Of a DNA stretch of 64,000 bases, positions 21,785 through 33,208 are shown one piece after another. The number at the start of each line of letters is the position of its first letter. Positions within the stretch are counted from its first letter, which is position 1. This DNA is from Sarocladium kiliense. Taxonomy: Eukaryota; Ascomycota; Sordariomycetes; Hypocreales; Sarocladiaceae. The notes under the pieces were generated by a model. It did no database searches, was not told where the DNA came from, and saw only the letters and a program-made list of their open reading frames with translations. The DNA lies in contig JAUZTG010000003.1 in assembly GCA_030734395.1 (NCBI GenBank), forward strand, positions 1,116,001 through 1,180,000. The letters run 5' to 3'. Position numbers and translations under genes: made by a program.

Positions 21785-23912
21785 CTGGCAATTGTTGCTG
21801 CGAGTTGCGGTTGTGGTGAAAGCGGCTGCGAGCCTTTGTTCTTTTTCTATTTTTCTTTTTCCTGGGTGAAGATGTAACGGCAGGTGCTCCTTCCTGCAGT
21901 GGCAGCTCAGAGCACGGGAACGGGCCGCACTAACTGTACTGAATTGTACGCACGCGACCATCATCTTCCCTTTCGATTGGCAACTGGTGCTTCTTCTTTT
22001 CCCCTTTGCTACTTTTATTGTTCCTGTTGTTTCTTGCGCTGTTTATAGTCTCCGTTGGTTCTCTCGTCCTCATAGTCCAGGACCTTGTCCCCTTCCTCCA
22101 GATCATCTGGCCTGTTGAGTCACTGGCGCATGACTCTGGGCGGAGGAAGCTCGACTCCTTGGCTATGTTTGTGCTTGACAAATGTACAACACAGCCACGC
22201 TCACCGATATACCATGTCAAGCTTCACCTTAATGAACGAAAGATCGTCGAGGAGCTGGTAGATACTATCGCAAATCTCCCGATCATCCCTATCAGAACGT
22301 GTGGCAGGGTCCTCGATGAGTCAAGCTGGCCGAGAGAGATGCCCAACATCTTCATTTCCCGGTCGTCCGAATTTTGGCCTAATTCGTCATCTACAAGATG
22401 GAGAAGCCTTAATGTATGATTCAATCGGTTGCGTATGTTCGCCACACTGAGAAGCCGATACTTTGGCCCTACACGCGCCTTATGTTCCCTCTCTTCGCGA
22501 AGAGCATGTGCCATTACACAGATCCTGGATCGACCGAAGATGAGAGCCTGTCAAACTATAGTGCCTTCCCAGGCGAGGTCACTACGCTTCATGAAGGATG
22601 CTTCCTTGAACACAGTCAGTAGCAGTAGTTATACCTCGTACGTATAGAGAAGGATAAGATCTTCAACACCTTCTGGGTACGCCATATGTGGTGCTGGGCA
22701 TGCCTTCTCCCTGGCGAAATTCCTCAAGCTTAACGCATGTACGGGAATATGCGTAGGGAATAAGTTTAGGCGAGGCTGTAGAAGGATTTGGGTGGCTGGT
22801 CTATTCTGGCTGATAACCATGCACCTGATGAACGAGACTGAAACGGAGTCTACTACGGGCTTACGGTTGCCAGTATTACTAGGGTTCCTTGCTATAGTCT
22901 TAGAGCCATAAAGGGTGATACCGCGCGCCTTCCTATTCACCGCGGTGCTTAGGACGACGGTGAATAAACATCTGCACTGCAAACCCCTAAGCATAGATGT
23001 CTTGCTCTTCACTTTTCTTGATTCAGAAAACATTATGTTGCAAATATAACCAGGTCTACTTTGAGTATTGTCGTGCGTCTCGGAATTATAGGCATCCATT
23101 AACTCCGTCGAGGGGTATATCTATGCCTTAGAAAGGCTGAAAAGACCAGGGGTGTCTTTGTAAGTCGTATGATATTGCAAGGGTATGTGGTAAATTTTGT
23201 GGATATGAAGGAACGCGCAGCGAATCTCACCTCTGTTTGAACATCCCTGGAGTTCAGCCCGGTAGCCGTCAGCACTACTGTAGGATCTTTAGTGTCCTTG
23301 GTATCAATATGCACAAACGGCACAGGAAAAAGAGGCCGATATCACTTGACCGATGTTTTACACAATCCTTTCCTTCTTAAACAGAAATGGAACCATTGTT
23401 GAGTTCATGGACGATTCCGTTTCGATTTTGCCGTCCCGGACCCTGGCTGCGAGGAACTTGTATCTCGCGAAATAGCAGCCCTTTCAAACGAGACGTCAAC
23501 CAAACAGGGCCGCCAAGACTGACCCTGAGGAACTGCGCTCTCGTGCAATTTCCGAAACTAGGGATCAAAACGCTATGCCATTGTCCCCTTTGGGCTCCAT
23601 CCTGTAAGCAGACCACCTGCAGGCAGATCCTGTCAGCGGAGGCCAAGAAGAATAGATCAACCAACACTTCAAAACCCTGGACATTGTCAGACGCTAAAAG
23701 TTTCAGCCTCACTGCCTACCTTACTTTGCTGTGCTCTCTGTTGGTGCTTCAGGGATCCCAGGATGACCGACTAACCTCGACCTGAGCATCCAAGGCTGAC
23801 TGAAAGACTCGATGTATATAATTCGCCATAGGGCTTGTGCTAACATACTGTGCTGCTCATATCCTTTACACCAAAACTTGTGCTTCTACAAGTCAAGGAC
23901 TTGCGAGTGAAG
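21785..23912. other. Long spacer, no supportable gene
   Basis: Several mid-sized open frames lie on both strands (for example 22006–22419 plus, 22224–22514 minus, 22629–23099 minus, 23377–23712 minus). None has a convincing start, family signature or consistent coding pattern. Some may be remnants of old repeats. Confidence 0.35.
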
Positions 23913-26038
23913 ATGCGTTTTACTTCAATAACATCACTGCTCTCGTTGGCGTCTGGTGTTCTGCCTAGTGTAGCAGGTTCTGCTGTTGGTCTCGATGTTC
24001 GGGCTTCCCCTGGCAAGACCGTTGCAGAGACTCTTCATGCTCTCCGTCATCATTTGAACGACGCGCGACTTCACCGTCGCGATGAAGTCTTCAGCAACTC
24101 GACAGAAATCGAGGCAGCCTTCAGAAGTACCACACTGCTCAAAATGTATGCCACTCATTGTTGCTGCTGTTCACGTTGACCTCCTAGCACAGGATACCCA
24201 ATACTGACAGGGCTATAGAGGCAAGTCGATCAAACCTAATATGACCGACTCCGGCGAGGCAGAGGTGCAAGAAGAATCCGATGCTGGAGGCATTAAGCAA
24301 ACTCTTGAGGCCGAAGCTGCTTTGGAGATCGTCTGCAAAGCGTGTTTCTTCAAGGGCACCGCTCATGCTTCTCTCTCGATCGACGGCAGTGTGAGCCCAG
24401 GTCTCTTGTTTGATGGTTTAGCTGAAACCTTCGGAGACGTTGTCGAGACTATCACTGATAACGTGACGGAATACGGCAAGGAAGTCTTTGCCAGCGTCAA
24501 GGATGGTTTCCGCACAGGCGACTTCGACTTTCCTCCTCTGGATATCGATCTCGATATCGAGGTGCCGGATCTTCCTGAGGCTGTACTTAAGTTTAGCTTC
24601 GACCAACTTGAACTTTTTGTCGACATGCGCGCAGTTCTCGGCGGAGGCGCCACTTACAAGGTGGCTCTCTACGATAGCTCTGTTGCACATCCTTTCTTTG
24701 GCTTCAAGATTGGCGAGGACCTGCTAGTCGGCGTTGTCTTCACCGTCGATCTGATCGTGACCGCGAGTGCGGAGGTCACAATAGAGAATGGATTCCATCT
24801 GAAGCTCGACGACGGGTTTGCGCTAGAACTGTCCATGTTCGCCAAGGAGGTAGCGAATCTCGAGATGTGCAGCCACTCTCCGTTCCTCTTCATTTTCACA
24901 GCTAACCTATTCTACAGGAGCGGCGGCAATTTCGAATTTCTACCTGTTATCGTCGAAACCGACGGAATTCTTTTGAACGCTGTTCTGCGGCTCTCAATGA
25001 GATCCGGCTTGAGTCTCAAATCACCTTCCTTCCTTGCCGAGATCAGCGACAAGATTCCGACCGCTGGTGGCGGCATCGAAGCCAGTGTCTTCGCTAACCT
25101 CGCGGAGCTGACTACTGAGGTTACCGTGCCTTCACTACGTAAAAGTGACGACAACGATGATGATGACGACGAAGATGACTGCCACCTACGGGTCACAGAG
25201 AAGCTTCAAATAGAGGTCGGAGCTGCTGCTGGAGCCTCTATTGTCCTCGGTGATCGGAAATGGGGACCTGAAGCCGCAACCCATACGCCTTTGTTCTACA
25301 CAACTCTGGTGGACTTGTGTGCTATTGCTCCAGCTGAATCTACCCCAGCTCTTCTCGAGGCGCGTCAAGACAACGACCTGTCAACAACTACAACAGAGAC
25401 GGAGAGGGTTTACACAGGCGTGGAATGCATGTCTACCGGGCTCTTCGCGTGCCCAGCCTCCCTAGAGTCCATGCATAAGTTCACCGTCACGGAGACTTTG
25501 ACGACAGCAGTCCCCTCTGGCGCGGAGGTAGTATGGGATTCTGTGGTTGACATCGAGGCTCTCACGGACGTCGTCTTCGGCGATGATGCCAAGTCACTCA
25601 CAGCGACGTCAGGTCCAGTGAGGTCGTTCGTCCCGCCACCAGAGCCTACTTCTACCAGCATCGAGGAAAGCAGGGCCACCGACAGCGATTCATCCGATGG
25701 CGAAGATTCGGACGATGCGGACACTCAGGACGATAGTAATTCCAAGGGCGTGAGCAACAAGGTCATCATCGGCGTCAGTGTTGGCGTTGGCGTTCCTGTG
25801 TTGATCGCCATTGTTGGAGGAATCATGTATGCTCCCCATCACTACCTACCGAGACACGTTTCATCTCTGACACTATTACAGCTTCCTCCTGCGTCGGAGG
25901 CGCAATCTCACAAAGGCAGGAAGTTCTGTGCTCTACAGCTCAGTTCCGAATGATGGCCCCTCTCAGCTGGCGAAGAAGACTACTGTAGCTGAGGTTACCA
26001 CCTCGAGCCCAGGCACATATAGCGATGGGGGGCGATAA
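23913..26038 (+). CDS. Secreted/cell-surface type I membrane protein, unknown function
   Basis: Exons 23913–24145, 24219–25826 and 25882–26038 splice in frame to 665 residues. A further in-frame 51-nt intron is likely at 24867–24917 (donor GTGCAG, CTAAC branch, CTACAG), which would give 648. The N-terminus is a signal peptide (FTSITSLLSLASGVLPSVAG). The ectodomain has two parts: an α/β region with repeated LDIDIEVPDLP-like strands and a large β-rich region, then an Asp-rich run near nt 25147–25180. A Ser/Asp/Glu-rich stalk leads to one membrane helix (VIIGVSVGVGVPVLIAIVGGI), then a basic LLRRRRNL stop-transfer and a short Ser/Thr-rich tail. No enzyme motif is recognised. It is probably at the plasma membrane facing the cell wall. 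Similar-looking proteins are common in plant-associated ascomycetes (general knowledge). Confidence 0.8.
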
Positions 26039-26867
26039 GGGTCACATAGTTTGCACAATTTGCAATCAAAGAGAAGGCACATGAAGGATTATTCATTGTC
26101 AGTATCGGACACAATAGACTAGGGTGTTTATACCTTATCCCGGGTTCCGTTAGGCTAAATGATATTGAAGAGAATTATGAGGTTATGTATCTAGATGAGG
26201 GGGAGCTTATAGAGCTGAAGACGATTATAGACATAATACCCATCGTTGGCGAGCGGCATGGCGGTCGGCAGGAGGCTCTACTCAATGCTTAAGTACAATT
26301 TTACATTCATGCTAATGTTGACCTTTAATCGACGTTCTCGTGTATAAAACGGGCGTTTATACGGCGCAGGTGAAGGAACCCCTATCAGGCAAAAGGTGAC
26401 TTTTAAGACTAAAAAGACACCTCCAATCAACCAAAATGATTTAGCATTTACTAGTAACTCAATCCTTCATGATCGATAGAGCTTGCCAGTCCAGATGCAT
26501 CTCTAGCGTCGAGCCTGAGCTGTTGCTACTTTACACCGAGCTCAACCAGTCAAAGTCTGAGCTCAATGCTTGACGGCGCAGCCCTCCGTAGTCCGGTCTT
26601 CGCGCACTTGATGATCATGGACTACATTATAGTCTTGCCGATATCAAATGCTGACCTTTGGGTCAAACGCATGGCCCAAGGAATTTTACGTTTCTAGTTG
26701 CCATAGAAGCCCTGGTTGGAAGATACATCTCGGACTCTGCATACAGGTGCGACACAGGTGAATCGTCAGATCTCAATGAGATATGCTGGAACATGGCACG
26801 GAGATGAGGCAATGGAACTTTACTATCGTCCATCGTTTTTCATCTTCATACGGTAATCTGATCTGCC
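26039..26867. other. Spacer with a short coding-like fragment
   Basis: A startless frame at about 26130–26291 reads EENYEVMYLDEGELIELK and looks protein-like, but it is too short to identify. Otherwise nothing is seen. Confidence 0.3.
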
Positions 26868-28226
26868 TCACCATCTCTCCATCCGTTCCTCAGCGCTTAG
26901 GTCCGCCTCCACCGAGTGTGATCCCAGCCGTGGTAATCGCGGCGGCGAGGACTGCGGTTGTGAATGTTCCTTCTTTTGCTGCTTCTGCTCTTGCACGACT
27001 CGCTTTGGGAGATGCTCCACGAGTTCCGTGTCTCTGAGCTCCATGGCAATCTCGTACTCCATGGCAAGACGGCAGAACACCACCGATGCTAGCAGCCGCA
27101 TCACCACTGTGACGGCATCAATCACCGAGATGAAAAGGATGCTTGAGAAGAGTAACGTGCCGAAAAGGACGTGTCCGACTGTGTAAACAGCGGCGAACCA
27201 CGTCAGGAGCACGGAGAATATGCCGGGCGGAAGGACTTCAATGTGGAGAATCCTCCGACCTAGTGACGTGCGACCGCCGGGGTTGTCCGCTGCCGTCGCC
27301 ATGATCCTGTTCGTATAGCTGCTCGAATCAACTTGGAAGTCTTCATCTACAGGACAGTGCTTGATGCGAAGCCAAACGGCTAGGGTACCACAGCCGTGAA
27401 TCGACAGACCTATCATCGCCCACAGGAGGAGGAACCAGCTATCACTGAGTGTGAAAGTGAGGGCTGCGCGAGTAATCAGATAATACATGAGGTGCGCAAT
27501 GTTTCCGATCGATGCCAGGGCTAAGCTGTAGAAGACCAGCCAGCCAGCAGAGCGAGCCATCGATCCCCACCACCTGTGGCCACCGACCTTGCCGTCACGC
27601 ACGACGCTGTATATCCAGGCAGGGTACACAATGCGCTGGTAGTTGTCGTTTCCACCGCCGTTGCGTCGCAGCAGCCCGTCCCGCAGGCTCGAGCCACTGT
27701 CTAGCGAAGGATTCAGCATCGGTGAGCCAGCAGCCAGGAGGAGAGCCAACAAGCGACGCTTCCCGACCGAGGCGATGACGCCCGTCTGCCATGCCTGGGG
27801 TCCGATCACAGCCAGGAGGCCAGGCGTCAGACCCATGAGCACCTGTGCGCTGGCCATGCGGACCTTGACGAGCTCCGGTGTCTTCTCAAGAATGCAGACG
27901 ACGACCTGCTGCGTCGACGTGTCGAGACCAAAGGCGAAGCTCAACTTGTCAAGCTGGTCGGGGGACAGACCCAAAGGGTCTTCATCGTCGTCGTCGTCAT
28001 CTTCGCGCCCTGGTCTGCCGGTGTTCTCGCCCTGTTCGGCGCTGTTCTGGAGCTCACGATGGCGCGCGAACACGCGACCACACATGTCGTCATCTTCGAG
28101 AATGAGATGGAAGCCATCAGAGTACTCGGGGAAGAATGATTCGAATTCTATTCGAAGAGGGTTGAGGATGGCGATTGCACGCGATGTGAGCCCCAAGAGA
28201 ATAGGGAACACAACCCAGCGCCGCAT
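26868..28226 (-). CDS. Multi-pass membrane protein with signal peptide, unknown function
   Basis: A single-exon gene of 452 residues. The first 20 residues (WVVFPILLGLTSRAIA) form a signal peptide or first helix. A soluble acidic segment follows, with a run of Asp (EDDDDDDEDP), then about five or six hydrophobic helices (for example WLVFYSLALASIGNIAHLMYYL, WFLLLWAMIGLSIHGCGTLAVWL, FSVLLTWFAAVYTVGHVLFGTLLF and IDAVTVVMRLLASVVF). The C-terminus is a Gln/Lys-rich cytosolic tail. No transporter or receptor signature is evident. It is tail-to-tail with the surface protein gene at 23913, and no functional link can be read from that. Confidence 0.8.
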   Translation of the reverse strand: MRRWVVFPILLGLTSRAIAILNPLRIEFESFFPEYSDGFHLILEDDDMCGRVFARHRELQNSAEQGENTGRPGREDDDDDDEDPLGLSPDQLDKLSFAFGLDTSTQQVVVCILEKTPELVKVRMASAQVLMGLTPGLLAVIGPQAWQTGVIASVGKRRLLALLLAAGSPMLNPSLDSGSSLRDGLLRRNGGGNDNYQRIVYPAWIYSVVRDGKVGGHRWWGSMARSAGWLVFYSLALASIGNIAHLMYYLITRAALTFTLSDSWFLLLWAMIGLSIHGCGTLAVWLRIKHCPVDEDFQVDSSSYTNRIMATAADNPGGRTSLGRRILHIEVLPPGIFSVLLTWFAAVYTVGHVLFGTLLFSSILFISVIDAVTVVMRLLASVVFCRLAMEYEIAMELRDTELVEHLPKRVVQEQKQQKKEHSQPQSSPPRLPRLGSHSVEADLSAEERMERW

Positions 28227-28829
28227 TCTGTGTGTGACAAGTGAGAGTTCAACCCTTTAATCGTCAGTCAATCGTGCGAGAATTGCAAATCTATAGTATT
28301 CACATGGATACGTTTTAATTTCTTCTCTGCCCGAATAATATAGTCTGCGAGAGCAGCGCAACGCGGCAACGAATTGCGCCGAACCCTAAACTTATGTCCT
28401 ATTAAGGATGCAGGACCCATGTCCTCGTCGAGCCATCTTGTGGGAAATTAGTAGCGATCACCTACATTCGTCGTGTGACTCCTTTTACTACGCCGCACGT
28501 TAGAAACCTGACAACGCACTATGTGATGACAGACGCCTCAGCAGCACTGCAGATGGGGGCCAGAGCCGCTGACGAGCTTCTGACGCTCTCTTGCATGATG
28601 GCCACTGCGTCGCTGACACCCTGTTTCAAAAACTGAGGAAGGATCTGCAGGATTGTCCCAAGGCGCCCATCTGTCGCACGCTTTCAGTAGGGTCAGCCTT
28701 ATATATACATACGTAGGATCATGTCGTCCATTTCTATTGTAGACGTGGCATGGCCAACTGGAGACTTGGGCAACGTCCAGCGCAAGCGTAACGGATCAAA
28801 GGGGTTCAATATAGTGTGCAGCATACCAG
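28227..28829. other. Intergenic, nothing seen
   Basis: Upstream region of the multi-pass protein gene, with no coding signal. Confidence 0.4.
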
Positions 28830-29201
28830 CTATCCGTACCTTGTCCAGCTGCAAATGATCCACACTCTTCCCTGTCGGATGCCGTAATCAAACACAAGAG
28901 CAACTTCCTCGGTCGTATGTTTCTTCGTCTCTGGGAAGAAGAAATAAATCAGGGCAACATAAATAGAATCAATGCCAATGTAAATAGCATAGCACTTCCA
29001 GGTAATCGCCTCCAGTGCGATAGGGTTCACAAACTGGTTGGCGGCATTGCCCGAGTTCTGAGCCGCAAGATAGATGGCGAGTCTTTTAGCGCGAAGGTTG
29101 AACGGCATGATGACAGTGCAGTATGAATAATTGAGCGGGGTGCAGGCGATGTCGTAGGAGCCGTAGAAGAAGAAAAGGAATGGAATGGCTGCGATGCCCA
29201 A
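28830..29201 (-). pseudogene. C-terminal remnant of an MFS sugar transporter
   Basis: The frame contains only the last quarter of a sugar-porter-type permease: IPFLFFFYGSYDIACTPLNY, then MPFNLRAKRLAIYLAAQNSG (the loop-RAKG-like motif), NQFVNPIALEAI, and PETKKHTTEEVALVFDY, the PETKG-type family end motif. This corresponds to about helices 9–12. The upstream sequence does not continue the family, there is no ATG, and the RAKG glycine is replaced by Arg. It would be non-functional as a transporter. Confidence 0.85.
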
Positions 29202-29267
29202 GGCTGAGTCTCAGCACTATCGGGATACATCTAAAGTTTTATGTAATTATAGCCTGCTAAGTATTAG

Positions 29268-29678
29268 TTACCAATCGATCAACACTTCCATACCACAACC
29301 CGAGATGAGTCCCCATGCTGGCTGTTGACAGCTGGCGAGGCACTTGAAATAGCAGAAACCCTCATTGGCGAGGGAGGTCTTACCGCCCGGACTATTCTGT
29401 TCCTCAAAATCCTCGACACAGTGTATCAGAGCCTCAAGAGGTATATGCGTAACATCCATGTCCTTATCATTTCCCTTATACTCAGCAATGAAGATCCAGT
29501 TCGCGGACCTCGCACGGATAGCCGGGGCACCAGGTTCTATGAACGCGCGATCCCCAAAGCCTGTAGTCCACCTCGGATGATTCTTGATCACGTATCGGTC
29601 TTCTAAGTGGTCAATGATGCCTTCGAATTCTTGACTGAATGAATGTTTGCCCGGTCTGGTTCTCCGGGAGGCAGCCAT
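29268..29678 (-). CDS. Hypothetical protein, 136 residues
   Basis: The ATG at 29678 gives MAASRRTRPGKHSFSQEFEG, with a mixed α/β body (IIDHLEDRYVIKNHPRW, NWIFIAEYKGNDKDMDVTHI) and three Cys near the C-terminus. Coding-like sequence continues upstream of this ATG. A better start (MSTHNLNLEFVEPDEG, at about 29758) lies in a different frame, so either a frameshift or a missed intron separates the two. No family is recognised. It may be a small broken gene next to the transporter remnant. Confidence 0.45.
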   Translation of the reverse strand: MAASRRTRPGKHSFSQEFEGIIDHLEDRYVIKNHPRWTTGFGDRAFIEPGAPAIRARSANWIFIAEYKGNDKDMDVTHIPLEALIHCVEDFEEQNSPGGKTSLANEGFCYFKCLASCQQPAWGLISGCGMEVLIDW

Positions 29679-29758
29679 TGGTGCTATTGCACGGGCGGCC
29701 AGCGTGGCTTCTTCCTTCGTCAGGTTCCACGAACTCAAGGTTCAAATTGTGGGTTGAC

Positions 29759-30250
29759 ATCTTCTATAGTAATATGGAATCGGTACGGATGGGTTCGAGG
29801 TGCAAGGCCTTGCGCCAAAGACTGGTACGCGGGACAGAAAACAGTAATGGCAAGTCAGGGTTCAAGTATGGGAAGAGTACTTTAACCTCCGCATAGAACG
29901 GTCGATTTTAGTATACAGCAACGCCATGCTTGATTCAAGGGATCGATTTCTAAGTAGCGCGGCTCAGTGCAGTGTGAGGCAATTGAATCGGAGCAACACG
30001 ATCACACCTCGCAGCGCATCACCGATCAATCCGCGTATAGTCTCACTCCAGTCAAGCAAATCGTTCGAACACCAGTGTCACTGGCACAAGTCTCACACTA
30101 CGATCAGACTTATCACGGCGAACTGAACAGGCATTTAAGAGTCAATAATACGTATGTATTGAACCATGGGCTTCGCCAGTCCCACCCCGAAAGCTTCGCT
30201 GACTTGTGATCGGTATGAGTCTGCCATTCGTGGTTAACACTGCCTCCTGC
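29759..30250. other. Spacer, nothing seen
   Basis: Separates the small orphan from the LPMO gene. No coding signal. Confidence 0.4.
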
Positions 30251-31113
30251 TCAACAAGTGAACACCTCTGGGCCGGGGATAATGTATTCGCTCGCTACGG
30301 ATTGTCAGTGGAAGATTTCAAGTCTGGGGGACCTGTGCTTGGCTTACCCCTGTAGGCATCGTAAGTGATACCAGGATCCCCTGGCTGGTAAGCTCCTGGG
30401 AAGCTGACGAGGTTGCTTGGGGATGTGCTGCCGCCGCCGGTGACCTCTAGCTGATGGCAGCCTGGGTAGACCTGAGCTCCTGGGTAGGAGAATGCGGCAT
30501 GGAGAGCGATTGTTTCGTGGCGGACAAGATAGTACCCATCCTCAATGCAAGCGGGAATGGTGTACTCCACTGACGCACCATCCGTCATGATCGCGGTCTA
30601 GAAGTGCTAGAGTCAGCTGCCAAGCTCAACGCAACTGAAGGGATAAGATCAGTTGCAACATACTGAAGCCCAGTTATTGGAAGTGCCTTCTCGTCCCGCC
30701 TCCTGGATCTTGAACCACACGGCGTCCTCACCAGGCTCGTAGTCCTGACATCCAGAGTCGGGACATTTCGCCATGTATGTCATGATAGGGCCCATATGGC
30801 TCTCTGGCCACAACGTCCAATACAAACGAACAGTTGAGCCCGCAGTTGCGGGTGCATGTAGGGGAGCAGGCTCGCTGCCGCTCTGTCCACCGGCGGTATA
30901 TCCGTTGCACTGAACGTCGATCAAGGAAAGGTCTTCAACGGGTCCATTCCCAGGGATACGACGGGAGATCAGCTCGCGGGGGGGAGATGTGTAAGGGTCG
31001 GTGTTGGGGTTGTAGAAGGAGTATTCAACGCCATCGATCGTGGCGGACTCAACATAGCCGTGAGCCACAGCAACCGCGGCGAATGACAGAAGATGAGGGA
31101 TAGAAGATCTCAT
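30251..31113 (-). CDS. AA9 lytic polysaccharide monooxygenase (secreted)
   Basis: Three exons on the minus strand: 31113–30664, 30597–30348 and 30294–30251, totalling 247 residues. The introns are 66 and 53 nt. Family members are copper enzymes that oxidatively cleave cellulose or hemicellulose outside the cell. The signal peptide ends ...AVAVA and the mature protein starts HGYV, so His18 becomes the N-terminal 'histidine brace' residue. The second brace His is in ESHMGPIMTYMAKC. The conserved RHETIALHAA and the axial-Tyr motif QVYPGCHQLEVTGGG follow, and the chain ends EYIIPGPEVFTC, the usual AA9 terminus. There is no CBM1 module. The tiny last exon (44 nt) is supported by this terminal motif. 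The copper ligands look intact, so it should be active. A T-rich/AT-rich 5' flank follows at 31200–31260. Confidence 0.95.
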
Positions 31114-33208
31114 GATGATAGATCCTGTTCCTGAAAGGCTGATGATGTTGGTGTATACAAGACTGTATGCAATCAAATCGTACCAAGATATCAGGACCAA
31201 AGCAGGACTTAAATAATTATTATTTCTATCATCGGGAATATATAGGCCCTGTTTCGTGTATTCTTAGTTGATCCTTAAGTTCTCTGTTGGCATTAGGTCC
31301 AGGATTGCAGGCGTGGAAGACGGAGCGCAAGGGCCCGTTAATATACTTCCGGCAAGCGATGCATGAGATTCAACACTGGCCAAGCCAGCGATCTGCCTCG
31401 CCAGGAATTCTGACTGGTGGAGTATTATAATCCGAGACGTTTGAATCATCCGAAGAAGCGTTTACTCTCTGACTATACTGGACCTGCCTAGGGAGACCTC
31501 GGAATCGGCGTTTCTTTCTAGAATAAGGTCCCATCCTCACGGGTACGTCGATCATCTCGCCAACGGATCATGCCCTCCGACGCGAAGCCGTCGCTTTCGC
31601 GCCCTCGGTGTCTTTCAAGCTGCGGCTCTACTGACGCGCTAAGGTCTCTCAATGATCGCTTTGCCATCTGAGTCGTCAAGCGACAAAGGCAAGGTGGCAG
31701 CGAGCTGTTGCGGCACCATGCTGTGCGAGGCTGCAACCACCGATACACAGACGAGCAGGCGCAGAGTGGCGAGTTACATCTGACGATAGGGCTTCAGAGT
31801 TACGCGTGTTCAGTCTCGGCAGAAATCCAGCACAGAAAGACGCGCCTCTTCTTGACCAGTTCGACAAGAGGCCGGTGCCCGCCACACAAAGCGACCGCCA
31901 TGTTGGGCAAGATGCGGCGTTCCCATCTTGCCAAGTCAACCCATCACGTCTGTAGTGCAAAAGGGATCAATCGCCCCGATGACGACCAAAGCCACCACTG
32001 AGTCCGCGGTTCTGCGCTCCGTCAACGAATCGGAAGGCTTAGGTAAAGTCCCAAGAAGCAGATCAAAAGAGGAGAAGTCGAAGCGAGGTCCGAGTCGGCA
32101 GCGGCGTCGCGTCGGCGGCTTTGACCCAACTTTGCAGCAAGCGAGCATCACGTGTCGTCCAGAAGATGCCGAATTGGGCCTATAATTGACTTCACTTGCG
32201 AACGCACTCCATAGGTAGCTATCTCGATGATATCGGGACGTGGCTTCCCACCACCACCGATAAGCGATGGTGATGAAGCGACATCCCCTACCGAGTGCAT
32301 CGATGTGTGTGAATGCGGATTGTGTTATGGCATTGCCAGCTTTCCGTCAGCGATGAGTCATTGGAACGCGAAGCCAATGGTATATAGTATGAGATACATC
32401 GCCCAGGTAGATATCTCTATCATTAGATAAAGTAAGCCATTCTCTATACTAACGTCTTCCCAGCTCTATGCAAGCCTGGATTAAGAACTTGAGTACTGCG
32501 CGCGCAATTAAGGTGACGGGGAGATCTGACACGCTAGCAGTAGCCACACCCGCCGCCATCAGACACAGAATGGTGATCTGTCAGTTGTCAGATCCGAGCG
32601 TGACGGCCATATAAATGCCCCGATCGTTGATCCAATACATAGATAGGCCAACGTCAAGAGGCACGCTGTTGCTGGTGACTTTAGCTGCAGCTGAACCTGA
32701 TGCAAAACCCATTGGCTTGATTAGACGCGGCCCGCGTCGAGAGTACCTTGGGCTAGTAAGATGGCGCTTACATCTGACCCGCATCCATGGCGAAGGGTGT
32801 AAGAACTTGAGCCTGAGTGGATTCGATGCCCAGAATCACATCCTTGTCTAACCAAAAAAAAACGGAGTCATCTTTGGCTGATGCCGGGTGAAGGGCTGGC
32901 TGTGCCACGATCTCATGCTGAGGACCCCCCTGATAATCGCTGCTGGTGGACCATTCCCGTTCTCTACAGTGCCGGGTTCAGAGAGCACTGTCTTCTTCCC
33001 AGCTGGTGCAGGGAGATTGGCTTTGGGTATCTTAGTGAGCGACCTGGCCCATGCTTACATCCTGCACATGCCGTGAAGGCCAACGCCAACACCCCTTTGT
33101 TTCTTTCACTCACCCTCATACGACCATTCTTTACATTGAACAACGCGCCCGACAAGCTGTAGCGCGTCGAAACGCACATCTCTTATTGCACTGAGAGGGG
33201 GTTACACA
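31114..33208. other. Long intergenic region
   Basis: About 2.1 kb of mixed composition with several overlapping chance frames on both strands (31676–31960, 31928–32185, 32881–33162). No start, domain or splicing pattern supports a gene. Confidence 0.4.

Noticed and set aside
21930..22514. Overlapping frames on both strands after the tRNA
   Set aside because: No consistent start or splice sites, no family, and both strands are equally open. Not annotated as a gene.
22629..23323. Minus-strand frames considered as retrotransposon remains
   Set aside because: No reverse transcriptase, integrase or gag motif, and no terminal repeats found by eye.
31676..32185. Open frames on both strands upstream of the MBOAT gene
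   Set aside because: Mutually overlapping, featureless and Arg/Ser-rich from base composition. No ATG context or introns support them.
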